From contig NADL03000746.1 of NCBI GenBank assembly GCA_002205965.3, forward strand, positions 62,001 to 126,000: a stretch of 64,000 bases of DNA, given 5' to 3'. Origin of the DNA: Kappaphycus alvarezii (taxonomy: Eukaryota; Rhodophyta; Florideophyceae; Gigartinales; Solieriaceae). Below the pieces are notes generated by a model that saw only the letters and a list, made by a program, of their open reading frames with translations, was not told the DNA's origin and searched no databases. Below, piece after piece: positions 52,630 to 63,295 of this stretch; position 1 is the first letter of the stretch, and each line of letters opens with the position of its first letter. The translations under genes were made by a program, and so were the position numbers.

Positions 52630-53338
52630 CCCGGAACTAGACGCAGGTTAGGAAATAGATGACCAGGAGCCCAATAACAAATTCTTAGAAGACCCAAAAT
52701 TAACTCCAGATAACAGTTCTAATTCCCATCTTCACCCGTGGTATGTGGAGGAATAAAGACGCTCCCAGCTTACTTATGAGAAGTCTCGCGTAGTATTCCA
52801 AGAGGCTACTTGCGCCCAAGAGGATAGTTATACTGTCGTTATCGATCATGATGCAGAAAGCATTTTCTTGGAAGATGAGATTGAACCCGCGAGTATTAGA
52901 CAAGGAAACAACTTCTTTCCTGAGAACGCCGAGGAGCAGAATGCGACATTTGGAGGCTGTAAATTCTACACACTACGGCCTGTTGCAGGACAAGTTGTAC
53001 GTCCAAAGCAAACCGCGGTCCATCTAAGGCAGCAAAACACAAAAGATCGTTAGACATTGATTTATGGAAGTGAAATGGAAATTGTAAAGGAACGCATTGC
53101 AGAATTGGAAGCTCCAGAGCTATCTTCATATCAGTGTGCGGCTGAATATGTGGTACCGGCAATAAATCCAACGCCCGCGACTGAATCTGTCGTCTTTGCA
53201 TCCGTCCCAAATGGGCGCTGCCGGCTAACTCATAAGTATAGAAAACGTCCTCGCTCAGGGAAGCACAGCGCCAAGCGATCATCCTCAGCAGTTAGTTCTC
53301 TGATTGCAAAGAGTGTCGTTCGTGGTGGACTTAAGTAG
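52630..53338 (+). pseudogene. Unidentified protein, one frame with two stops
   Basis: One frame of about 235 codons is interrupted only by TAA near 52755 and TAG at 53051. It reads EIDDQEPNNKFLEDPKLTPD, FQEATCAQEDSYTVVIDHDA, EIEPASIRQGNNFFPENAEE, and ends in a basic RKRPRSGKHSAKRSSSAVSS tail. Acidic start and basic tail, no known domain. Divergent neighbour of the Tnp2 remnant, so an accessory ORF of that element is conceivable (inference). Confidence 0.4.
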
Positions 53339-54409
53339 GTGAAATTATTTGAATTATTTGTTCTCCTTCTTTCGCTTCTACCAAAATAGTTAAACTCCGA
53401 GTTATAATATTACCTAGTAAACTCCTTTTTTTACCGTGCTTGCCATGTGTGTTCATTTCACTTATCTCATCAGATGCGTTCTCTATACGGTTCGTATTTT
53501 TTTGAGTTAGATTCAAAAGCAATCCATCTTCGGGCATCAATCTAACGGATCTGCATGAGAGACACATGGAACGCGTTAAGTGCATTTGGAATGCAAGGTC
53601 ATTCCAAGAGTTGACGGCAAATAATATCCTACCTCTCGTCAGGATTGCAATTGAGAAATATCGTTCTATCCGAAACGATGAAATACGTCCACTTACTACA
53701 TTTTGGTCATAAAATACAGATGTGTACGCCGCGGCGTCGAGAAAAGATACCCCTCGGCTTCATTCCTTGAGGCAAAACACCAGACCTACAAGCTCTCATC
53801 CCACTGCAACACATTTCGATCCACCCTTTCACATACTGCCCTCCTATCTCAATTAATGTCATAAGTTGAGTTTTTTGAGTCCTGCCTGCCCATATTGTTG
53901 AAGAGTCCCATACTTCCACCCAACTCAAACCTTTTCATAAAAAGGCCAGCCCGGGAAGATCATTACGGGATGTGATGAAGCGAGGAATCAGAATGATGAG
54001 TAATGGTACATATTAGGGCGCCTTCAGACGAATCATCGCAAGAGCAGTATATTGATCATAATGATGCATATATTGCACATGGAAGGGCTTAAATAAGCCA
54101 TTTAAAGCAGTAAATTCGTTCCTAGACTTGTTCGTTCCTTTGAAGAAGGCGATGCCTAATATCCGTAATTTATGCGCGTTACGAATGACGCACAGCTTGA
54201 TAAAATATGCACGACTACTACATAGTCGCAATGCATGATGGTGTGTTCCAATCTGGCAGGATGGAAAAACACTTACTGACCCTGAGATCGATAATCTGTG
54301 GTGCTTGCTCAATAAAAAAGAACAGAGCTAAATATTATTTTCACGGTCTCGATTTGTGCTGCATGCGCGTGCATTTTCCCAGAAAATTGCAACTGCATAG
54401 TATCAAAAA
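53339..54409. other. Interval without recognised genes
   Basis: Short frames on both strands, no motif. Confidence 0.4.
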
Positions 54410-54742
54410 TTGGCGCATGCCATTATCAGAACAATTATAAAAACGCGTCTGATGTTCCTCTGTGCTTTTACTAGGAGTGCAGTTTTCTCTACAAACTTTG
54501 CATTTTACGAAGGAAGCCCTTGTAGTCCGACATTGTACCAAGCAAACTTGCAGAACGGATATCAAACTCCACACGTCGTTCCATATGCGTATCAACCTCT
54601 CCTTTTAACGTCTGGCGAGATACAAAAACCGAAACGTCCGTATATAATCCCAGCGAATCACCCCATTCCGGCAGGGGTAGCGATACCTTGTGATGCTATA
54701 AAACGCCTTGATGGAATAAAAACAGGCCCTTGTCATAAGTAA
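54410..54742 (+). pseudogene. Unidentified coding fragment
   Basis: 110-codon frame whose second half (YQANLQNGYQTPHVVPYAYQ, then KPKRPYIIPANHPIPAGVAI and CDAIKRLDG) is Pro-rich and protein-like with no known relative that I recognise. It lies 135 bp upstream of, and in the same direction as, the membrane-protein remnant. Confidence 0.3.
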
Positions 54743-54877
54743 AGAACAATTTCAATTCCATGTCGCGTTGTACCAGCAACAAGAACTACTCGACATTCCG
54801 TTCGAGACAAGCTAGCATGAGATATCGGCGTTGCCATATCTCAGTAGACATAGAGTGTAGCTTACTCGCTGCTTGCA

Positions 54878-55692
54878 ATGACATTACCACAGGTCACGGA
54901 GAATAAACCACCACCCTTAAGATCACGTATCACGTTTCTTTCGACTTTGCTTCTCATTCTATTCTCTTTCCTCTATGTGCTTATGAAGTGTGTAACTAGT
55001 GATACAAACATTTTTGACATTTCTGTGGTATTCATTGCGTTCTTCCACAGTTCTTTCGCATATATTATGTAGATTGGATACGTGGTGCTATACTCGGATG
55101 GTGATTTATTTCCAATAACTATCAAGAGCACAGCTTTCGCTGCTGATTTTATGTGGGATGATTGGCGCTGTGGATATGCTGGTAAAATTTTGCGACCCTT
55201 ATTCGATTACCCATTGCAATAGCGACGTCGTTGTTTTACACCAAGGCTATATCAAGGGCTTTCTTTGCATCTGGGAAAGTCCCTTAAATCAATCTTTTAT
55301 GTCTTGTTTACAAGCAATACCACTGGAGCTTCTTTTTTTGCATTTTCGGGTACTTTTCATTTCAGAAGGGTCTCAAATATTCTTACGGAAGTGGTATTGC
55401 GTTTGCACTGATAACTGCAACTCTGATCAGAGGGATTTATGTTCTGATTAGATTTATGGGGAAAAAAGTTTACTTTACGCTAAACTTTTTGTCGATGATT
55501 CCCATTTTTATGGTAACCACTCTCTTCATTAAAACAATTGGTAAAGGAGAAAAGCCGGAATCATAAAGGACTGTGCATGAGCGCGTTCAAAATGTGAATT
55601 TGGGAGTGTTGATGGGTCTGTTTGGAGCGAGAGCTTTTGAATTCACTTTGTCCGTGTGTCTTAGTCTTGGAATACGGATCATTGCATCGTGA
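54878..55692 (+). pseudogene. Decayed multi-pass membrane protein, first half
   Basis: From ATG 54878: RSRITFLSTLLLILFSFLYV (membrane segment 1), ISVVFIAFFHSSFAYI (2), a broken middle, then a frame open from 55288 to 55692 apart from one TAA at 55564: SYGSGIAFALITATLIRGIY, VYFTLNFLSMIPIFMVTTLF, then VHERVQNVNLGVLMGLFGAR and FEFTLSVCLSLGIRII. About six hydrophobic segments. The R---N-N-GVLMGLFGA block recalls the R--GT--G---G motif of FUSC/aromatic-acid-exporter-like and ALMT-like membrane proteins, and a coiled-coil-like segment (ADKLQQVVRSVSASTLQLQR) follows at about 55780 as in that class. Speculative; I do not assign a function. Confidence 0.4.
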
Positions 55693-56939
55693 CGATCAGC
55701 AGTACTAGAAACTATTCATTTTTCTGCTAATTTGTAGTGAGACTTGTGATCCTGGTTGAACTACCCACTTCAGCGGACAAATTGCAGCAAGTTGTTCGAT
55801 CGGTATCGGCAAGTACTCTGCAGCTGCAAAGGGAGCTAAAAAGCTTGATTTGAAAGGTCGTTAGTAAATTATGATGGGGTTAATGCAAAGTACATAGCAT
55901 CGAAACGATGCAAAGAATTGGTAAAATTGACAAGATTTCGGAAGCGATGAATCATGTTCGGGTGCATTTCATTCGACATGAGTGTCTACTGGAGATTGAA
56001 CTCAAGGCCGAGTGCTATTGGTGTGTATATTTCCCAATGTAGAAACGGGAATTCCCCGCCGGGTTTGTACTTTCACTTGCCGGAAATGCTGTCTCCTTAC
56101 ATCTGTTAAGATAGAATAGTAACAACAACCCTAGAGGAAACAAATAATAAACATCTCCCACGTATCTTAAGACCGAAAAAATTCAAGGTTGTTGACTCAG
56201 AGTATTCCGAGGCTGGGTGCAACGTAGTTGCGGAATTGCAATTATACTTAATCGCCGATGGAATCAGAATAGAATAGGTATGACGGAAGGTCGGACTGAA
56301 ACTGCGCATTTCAGCAAGAATGCATGCTACGAGAATCTTTCCATGTGTTTTGCTAACCAGTCGTACATGAAACAAGTAATTTAAAGTGATTCGAAATAAA
56401 ATGCAAACGATAGCATAGATGCCTTTAGATCTTAGGCCAAAGAACTCAAGCAGCTAGCGCTAGTCATAAAAGAATCGAAAATTAACGAACACGACGGATC
56501 TTTGCCCCCGGAAGACAGAAGAGTCTTTTGCTTACCTCCTTTATTTGTAAGAAAGCTCCCAACGAAACAAGTTATCGAGGTAGATACTCCCATTAAATGC
56601 AATATTCGAGAAATTTTTTCTTTCTTGGCAATAAAAACACACGTTCCACGGAATTAAGACCCTTTACAGTACCAGCAAGGCGACCGTTATGTATAGACGT
56701 AATTTGATGTTGATTAAGTATTAGGTATATGAACTATTTCGATTTCGCAAATTTTCAATTGTTATCACCGCCTAGTGACAGGCGAAGCGCTCTACACAGT
56801 TTGGAAACACTTGGTTGTACCGTAGTTCAACTGTAATTTTCCATGAAGGGTGTACGGAAGCGCTTAATAATCCAACCCGAGTCATCCTCTGAGACAGGCT
56901 TCTGTTTTAATTTAGAGCAGCTAAAAGTAATGCAAAATC

Positions 56940-57645
56940 AGAGCCGCTTTCTTGGCTCTAGTCTCACTTACTGAAACTTTTCGACCTATTGTGACCAAAT
57001 TCTCCCAGGCAGGTCATGTTGCTTGGATTAATTTACAGCCTTATCATCCGGATGATGTTATTGTAGCTCTGCAATGTACTTACACTTGTCTTTCTCGGAT
57101 GGTCATACATGATGCTCGTTGTATCTTTCGAAGCGGTTCATTATTTTGGTTGGAATCGCATAAAGTTGGCATGCAACGCTCTTAACAAAGAAGGGAAAAA
57201 ATTTTGCGTTGCGTTTGGGAAAGATAATAGAGAAAGTCCAATCACGCTCTTCAATGAGCTGGTGAGAACATTCAAAGGCGATACACTGACATTACTTCAA
57301 ACCTGGACTTCTGTGGTCAGATTGATGCTAACTGTGATGGTAGACATGGGGCAAGTGGATGCAAAGAAGTTGTCCGTTAGGAAGCTCACGGCAATTATTA
57401 CATATGCTGACCCAAATAACGTATCGACAGCTATTTAGGGACTAAATATGACCACAATTGCAGTTTTAGCAACGAATCACTGTCGATTTGCAACGGCAAT
57501 AACGTTATACACTGCAATTGGAGAGGTGAAGAGTAAGGGTTTTCAACATGTAGAACTCGAACTTCTTGACCATGCGTTTCTAAAGATTATGGAAAAAGGA
57601 TTCCAAAAAGTTTTGCCAAGCTTTTCTGCAGTGGAGTCGTCTTAA
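56940..57645 (+). pseudogene. Decayed membrane-associated protein, probably continuation of 54878-55692
   Basis: Frames 56952-57185 and 57109-57438 overlap; the second gives LVFLGWSYMMLVVSFEAVHY then FGWNRIKLACNALNKEGKKF, a hydrophobic segment followed by soluble helices (LFNELVRTFKGDTLTLLQTW). After a TAG at 57436 the reading goes on in the same frame (MTTIAVLATNHCRFATAITL) to a stop at 57643. 55700-56940 in between has only helical fragments. Same direction as the preceding remnant. Confidence 0.35.
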
Positions 57646-58139
57646 ATATTAACTTCACCTTGATAGGGGTAAATGGTCGGGAGAAGAGATACCTAGAACC
57701 AACTACTCCGAGAAGGAGGTTTTGCGAGCGACAAAAGTGCTACCGTGATATAGTTGAACGAACAAAAGGGAGTGTATATAGAAGAGAGTTGAGAAAGCTA
57801 CAAGCAAGTATAAAAGGGGCAGGGTCTACCACCGACGCTCTGCGACCAGCTTAGGAAAAATGTTCCTCGGGTCCGAAGTTGACTCTCAACTTCCTACTAC
57901 TTTGGACTTAACTTGAAGTTGTCTGCCAACTTGCTTGACCTCCACAAAAGGAAGCAGTTTACTCGGCTTATATAGACTTTCAGCTACCCCAAAAGTCTCA
58001 AAAAAACATATTAATTGCCATAAAATGCATTCAAGGGAATCGTGTGAACCAGAGAGACTATTTGAAGATATTTTCTCAATGTAAATATCTAGGTGCCATA
58101 CCCATGCCAGCCACCCATCGGCCAGTGGTGGAATTAATG
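57646..58139. promoter_or_regulatory. Non-coding interval with a TATA-like box, possible plus-strand LTR piece
   Basis: GTATAAAAGGGGCAGGGTCT at about 57811 has a canonical TATA box followed by a GC-rich start region, as in many LTR promoters. No partner LTR was seen. Confidence 0.3.
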
Positions 58140-58374
58140 TGGCCATGATATGTACCTTTTAGAGTCACTCATAGTATCACCCAGAACCTGCAACAGTACT
58201 GACATCTATTACAACAGCGTGTCCTAAAATTCAAAATCAACCGATGAATATGCCACACTCATCCAAATCAAAAATATCTTGCAAATTCAGAAACTGTAAA
58301 AATATCTTCCCAATTCCGATACTGTATACAATCGTGGTCCTCATCTAGATTTTTTGTAGGCTAATTTGCGCACA
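58140..58374 (-). repeat. gypsy-3 3' LTR (right boundary firm, left boundary unknown)
   Basis: Plus-strand sequence GCGCACA|TCACCCC at 58374 matches the edge of the gypsy-1 3' LTR (CTCACA|TCACCCC at 1033). On the minus strand this is a purine tract GAGCGGGAGGGGTGA followed by TG. The left end cannot be fixed because the 5' LTR lies outside the window; 58140 is only a guess. Confidence 0.5.
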
Positions 58375-58413
58375 TCACCCCTCCCGCTCAGGGACGATCG
58401 TCCCGGCTCGTCT

Positions 58414-58881
58414 TTATTGTTCTTCTTCTGTTTCCGTTAGTGTTCGCTGTCTTATTGATAAAATGTAAGGTCTTTCGAACGGGTACGGATGCAACTGGTT
58501 ACCAATATGATGCTCCAAAAAGTAAGTTTGCATTACTGGTACCTCACTTTGTAGCATAGCCTCATTTATTGGGTTGATAACATCGAGGTGGGGTTGAATA
58601 CATTCTTCTTCCGTGACTCTTTTGAATCTTCCAAGAGTGAAAAAATATATATGATATGCAAACTCTTCTGGAAGATGCCGGAGGATTGGATGCCGATAAA
58701 AATAGAAGACACGCATCATCAAGAATGAATCTTCGTAAGCTAAGTGCGGTCCATGTAGCGCCCTAAAACATAAACAGATGCTTATCATGAAATAAGAAAT
58801 GACCTGCGCATCGTTCGCATCCTCGGAGATATTGCGCATCCAAAAAGATAATCTTTCTTCTACCAACTGTTTGTTGTGCAT
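58414..58881 (-). CDS. gypsy-3 extra ORF, module A
   Basis: 155 codons, uninterrupted, ending 26 bp before the polypurine tract. Contains SYFMISICLCFRALHGPHLA, YEDSFLMMRVFYFYRHPILR and HLPEEFAYHIYFFTLGRF, then an acidic end (TLTETEEEQ). ICLCF--L-GP-L--ED--L recurs in module B upstream (59199-59450) and the PEEFAYHIYF part parallels PEFVEVIYHYSIRSYG there, so the region is an internal duplication. No hydrophobic anchor or signal peptide typical of an envelope protein; no known domain recognised. Confidence 0.5.
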   Translation of the reverse strand: MHNKQLVEERLSFWMRNISEDANDAQVISYFMISICLCFRALHGPHLAYEDSFLMMRVFYFYRHPILRHLPEEFAYHIYFFTLGRFKRVTEEECIQPHLDVINPINEAMLQSEVPVMQTYFLEHHIGNQLHPYPFERPYILSIRQRTLTETEEEQ

Positions 58882-58896
58882 GGTTGTGAAGGAGGG

Positions 58897-59112
58897 CTAG
58901 AGACGAAGTTGTGGTGGGCTGTCCCGATGAATGGCCCCGACCAGCTCCTGACGTACTGGGAACTGCACGAGGTCCTCTTGGGGACGACCAGAACCTCTTC
59001 TGGGCGGGTTATTGTCTCCTGAAGGTCCTCCTCGGGTCATCATCACGGCTTCGGGAGGATCTTCGCTACCCTCAATGTTCCCAATTGGGGAGGGGAAAAG
59101 TAAGGTTCCCAT
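58897..59112 (-). CDS. gypsy-3 extra region, Pro/Gly/Arg-rich linker
   Basis: 71-codon frame between the two modules: SEDPPEAVMMTRGGPSGDNN then PPRRGSGRPQEDLVQFPV. Low complexity, disordered in character, ending in a stop 16 bp before the start of module A. Confidence 0.35.
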   Translation of the reverse strand: MGTLLFPSPIGNIEGSEDPPEAVMMTRGGPSGDNNPPRRGSGRPQEDLVQFPVRQELVGAIHRDSPPQLRL

Positions 59113-59198
59113 AAGGGATATGGGACCAGTCGATATTCCATACCAGGGGGTAACGCGTAACCTCTCAGTCGCACATCTTGGTTGTTCTTGAGAAATAC

Positions 59199-59450
59199 TT
59201 AAAGCAGACTGACAATGTTCAGATACGTTTGCGACAAGTCTCCGATAGCTACCATTCCATAGCTTCTAATTGAGTAATGATATATTACCTCCACAAACTC
59301 TGGACATGCTTCCGTGAACCTTCCGTTTTGGAATGAAAATAGAACTCTTTTAATAGTCGGAAATCTTCTTGAGGTAGCAATGGCCCGTTCAATGTACCAA
59401 AACATAGGCATATATTAATGTAGAAATGGATGATTACGTGGAGTTCGTAG
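59199..59450 (-). pseudogene. gypsy-3 extra region, module B (degraded copy of module A)
   Basis: Two minus frames share the similarity to module A: HFYINICLCFGTLNGPLLPQ and EDFRLLKEFYFHSK in one, CPEFVEVIYHYSIRSYGMVA in the other. A frameshift separates the halves. Confidence 0.45.
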
Positions 59451-59479
59451 TAGTCCCGCGTAACCAAGATGATCCATTC

Positions 59480-60660
59480 CCAGGCCCTTTTTCCTCCCAT
59501 AGGAATCATTCTATAGTTAAAGATGAGTATGCCCCGTGGTTGCGCATAGTCCTGTGTGAGAAGGAATTCTTCAGGCCTCTGATGGTAAGGGACCAGACGA
59601 CGTGCATGGATGGCCCTCCTTGATCTCTTCCCTGAGCTTGAACAGAGCTTATAGTGCGGGTTTCTTTCCTCCGTGACGATGCAAGGGTTCGAGTACTTGG
59701 TTTGGAAGCCGGCCACTTCACAGCCTGCTGCATTGCTTTTTCATGTACTACAAGTACTTTAGAGCCAACTGAAAAGGTTCTGACTGCATGTTCTGCATCC
59801 TTATTTCTTGTTTGTGTTAGCGCGCGGTGTGATCTCCAGCCTTCGGTGGCCAGTAGTTCAACTTCTCTACTCTCTTCATCGATAATATTTGTTTCCATGT
59901 CTCTCTGTAACATTCTAGGAGCCCTTCCGTACATTATCTCGAATGGTGAGCGTCCATTTCTTCCTCTTCTTCGACGGTAGCCGTATAACACTTTTGGTAA
60001 TGCATCTTCCCACTGGATTTTATTCTCCGACATAGTTTTCGATTTGCTCGTTTGATGGTTCCAACCATCCTCTCCGCTTTCCCGTTGGACATAGGAGCGT
60101 ATGCGAGAACGGTCTTCAGCTGAATCTCTTTCTCTTCCAAAACACGAAGCAGTGAAGTTGCAGTAAAACAAAGGGCGTTCTCCGAGATGATCCTTTTTGG
60201 AAGACCAAACGGTTCAATTATTTCTTTTTCGATGAATATCAGTACCACCTCAGCATTTGCCTCCTCGACTGCAACTGCTATTGGCCATCCAGTAAGATGT
60301 TCCACCCCTATAAGGAGATATTTGTTTCCGGAAGAAGTTTCCTTGAACGGGCCCGCAAAGTCAATTGAGAAGGTTTCAAAGAGACTGGAAACTGGAAAAC
60401 TTAGAGTGTCTTATACTTCCGTATTGGAGTGAATTTTTGGCAGTTGTCGCAGCTTTTCACGAAATTATAGACGCCTTATGGATACCGGGCCACCAGAATC
60501 TCTCAGTTACGAATGTTTTGGTTGTTTCGAGATCCCAATGCCCTAGCTCATCATGGAAAGTCCTCAAGATCTTCATTCTTTCTTTCAAAGGGGCCACTAG
60601 TCGGGGACCGGCTTTAGTGTGCCGGAAGAGTTTCCCATTCCACAATGTAAAAGCCTTTTG
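59480..60660 (-). pseudogene. gypsy-3 integrase
   Basis: FHDELGHWDLETTKTFV, RFWWPG and a CDNC-type pair at about 60440 form the zinc-binding domain. FSIDFAGPFKETSS at about 60365 has the first catalytic Asp. LPKRIISENALCF at about 60200 has Glu where the second Asp is expected. YAPMSNGKAERMVGTIKRA at about 60080 has the catalytic Glu. The C-terminal domain follows (SPFEIMYGRAPRMLQRD; VGSKVLVVHEKAMQQAVKWP). Frameshifts near 59940, 60170 and 60320 split the frame. Confidence 0.85.
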
Positions 60661-60689
60661 ATTCCTGCGTACCCAATTTCGGTGTTCAA

Positions 60690-61275
60690 GATCAACCTTT
60701 TCATTTCTAGTCCATCGAGGAATTTGATCAGTCCGTGAATATTAGCTTCGTACTCGTTATCGTTCGGCAACTGCAACTCGGCGACTCCGACGATGTCCTC
60801 CGAAGCTTTTTCATTTGGAATCAGTGCGTCCCTCAAGCGGGATAGGTAATCGGCAGGCTGATTATTGCGTCCGGGTCTATACACAATTTCAAACCGATAT
60901 TCTGCGAAAATGTCGAGCCATTGGGCCAAGCGGTGATTACATCCTTCTTTTGGAATGCTGTCTTAAGTGCCTGGTGATCAGTTATCAAGACAAATTTCTC
61001 GAGTGATAAAAGGTATACGCGAAACTTTTTCAGCGCGAAGACGACAGCTAGCGCCTCTTTCTCGCAGACTGATTATCTCTTTTCCGCATCATTCAGAGTT
61101 CGGCTTGCGCATCGAACCGAGTGTAGTCTTTTGTTTCATCTTTTTGGGACAAAACGGCACTCAAAGACCGTTCTGAGGCATCTGTCTCCACAACGAATGG
61201 CCTCTTGAAATCTGGGTACATGAGAAATGGGGGGACACAAAGCTTATCTTTAAGCTCCTGAAATGCAGTTTCCAT
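60690..61275 (-). pseudogene. gypsy-3 RNase H
   Basis: FVVETDASERSLSAVLSQKD (first Asp region), then VFALKKFRVYL-type, TDHQAL around 60975, and RFEIVYRPGRNNQPADYLSR at about 60870. All four blocks are in place with two frame changes. Confidence 0.85.
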
Positions 61276-62110
61276 TTCCTTGTTCCAGTAAAATGTTCCG
61301 TTTCTCGTAGTGCTGGCATGTAACGGTGCTGCAGTCTCGAAATCTTTGATAAATCTTCTGTAATATGAGGCCAGTCCTAAGAAGCTTCGGACCTCCGTCT
61401 TTGAAGCGGGCCTTGGTGCTAACTTTATTTTTTCGTTTTCTCTGGATCCACTCTAATTCCCTCTTGGTCGACGATATGACCGAGTAATTGGATAGAAGTT
61501 TTCGCAAAGAAGCATTTGCTCAACTTAATTTTCAAGCTATACTCCGATATCCTTTCCACAACTGTCTTGACGTGCAAGATGTGCTGATCCAATGTTTCTG
61601 AGAATATGACGACATCATCGATATAGACTCTTGCGAATGGAAGTCCTTTCAAAACCTCGTTCATCATTCTTTGGAATGTAGCTGGTGCATTCATGAGACC
61701 AAAAGGCATCACTTCGAACCTGAACGTACCGGCTTTGCTGGTAATGGTTGTTTTTCCTTATATTTTTCATCCAATGGAATCTGCCAATAGCCAGTGTAAA
61801 GGTCAATTGAGGTGAAATATCTCCCGTCCTTCAGGTCCTCGAGGATCTATTCCATGTTCGGAATCGGAAATCGATCGGGTATCATTCTCTGGTTCAGTTG
61901 TCGGTAATCGACGCAAAAACGCAGCTTTCCATCCTTCTTTGGTGCGACCACAACTAGAAACGACCATGGGGATGAAACTGGTCGAATAATGTCATTTTTC
62001 AGCATACTTGTAACATTTTCTGAGAAAATTGGTCATATTTTGGAGGTTGACGTCTAGGCTTGTGGTAAATCGGTTGAGTGTCGGTAAGTTCGAACGAGTG
62101 AGTAACCGGT
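61276..62110 (-). pseudogene. gypsy-3 reverse transcriptase
   Basis: Visible in order across frames: SFELTDTQPIYHKPRRQPPK (start), CVFASITDN-region with RQLN around 61900, motif A (SIDLYTGYWQIP-like, 61790-61815), MMPFGLMNAPATFQRMMNEV (motif B), FARVYIDDVVIFSE (motif C), LLGHIVDQEGIRVDPEK and FLGL-SYYRRFI-type block near 61370. Best preserved frame is 61712-61425. Confidence 0.88.
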
Positions 62111-62487
62111 ACACTTGCTTGTCTTAAATCTGAAACGCTCTATGCAATTACTTCGGAAGATGTTAACATGTCGGATATTTTCAGTGAGGCGGGGGCGGGA
62201 AGGTGCTGCACTTTTCCTTGGATTTCTGCCATTTGGCGCCCTTTTTCTTCTTGATCCTCAACTTCAATATTTTGAAGGACCTCTTCCGTCGTGCTCACAT
62301 CTTCATATATGGAATTCGACGTATTCGTATTTTCTTTGCGAAGGTAATCTTCTTTCATGCTCCGAATTCTGTCCTTTGATTCGATATCATCGCAAAAAGA
62401 AACACATTCAGGTTTCAAACTTATCCTAGAATTCCAGTCGTCATCTGTTTCAAACCCAGAATCATAATCGTCCCATGCCATGTTCAT
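62111..62487 (-). pseudogene. gypsy-3 acidic linker between protease and polymerase
   Basis: 115-codon frame rich in Asp/Glu/Ser (MNMAWDDYDSGFETDDDWNS; YEDVSTTEEVLQNIEVEDQE), the counterpart of the acidic linkers of gypsy-1 and gypsy-2. Confidence 0.6.
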
Positions 62488-62639
62488 TACCCCCGAGGGT
62501 ACCCTTTTCCACTTCCGAAAGTGTTAGTTGGTTCCAATCTTCGCTGTCATAGCTAGAAGTGAAATCTTCACTGTCCGTTTCTTTTAAATCTTCAGATGCG
62601 TGCTTTTGTCGAAATCCAGGGGCATCTTCACGGTTCTGG

Positions 62640-63160
62640 CGTCAATATTAACTGAAACCATTTGGTTGCCCAAGTCAATGCATGTCCCTAGTCTTTCCAT
62701 GGTAGGCAGCCAATAATTGCATCGAAAGGGAGATCAGGCATGACAAGAAAGTCTACATCAACTTTAGAGTCCCCAAAAACACGGAAACATTGTCAACAAT
62801 GCCCATGCATTTTGAGACGGTTCCATCCGCTACAGTATTTTCGAGTCGTTGGAGTAATGTCGAGACCTAGATCTGTCACCAAAGTTTCTGAAATGAGATT
62901 TGGACAGCACCCGAATCGAAGAGAGCTTGGGTTTTTATACCCAATACTTTGACTGGTACCAGCTTAAACGTCTTGGTGCTGTCGAGCCGATTGAAGAAAC
63001 AGTTTCTTACCCTTAGCGGACTTATTAGACCTGATAATTTTTTTGAGTTCTTTTCTCGCATCCTCTGCGTCGCCCCTCAAAAGTTGACCAAACGTTATCC
63101 CAGTTGGGGCCGATGCACGCTCAGCCACCAAATTGTACCTCTTCACATATTCTAGTACGT
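62640..63160 (-). pseudogene. gypsy-3 pre-protease and aspartic protease
   Basis: 63146-62964 gives APTGITFGQLLRGDAEDARK, the pre-protease block. 63061-62876 overlaps it and gives VKVLGIKTQALFDSGAVQIS, with the retropepsin DSGA. The rest of the protease up to about 62640 is in changing frames. Confidence 0.75.
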
Positions 63161-63295
63161 CCTTAGAGATACTCTAAATTTCTTACTCTTTTTCGTCTTC
63201 TTGCTGAGTGTTTCCCACTCCTGGAACAACTTGATCAGCCTCTTGGTTCGAGGAGGTAAGGTGCTGGGATATGCTCCAGCATTCCATAATCTAGC

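Noticed and set aside
58414..59450. gypsy-3 extra ORF as a retroviral-type envelope gene
   Set aside because: No signal peptide, no strong transmembrane anchor and no cleavage-site pattern; kept as an unknown accessory ORF.
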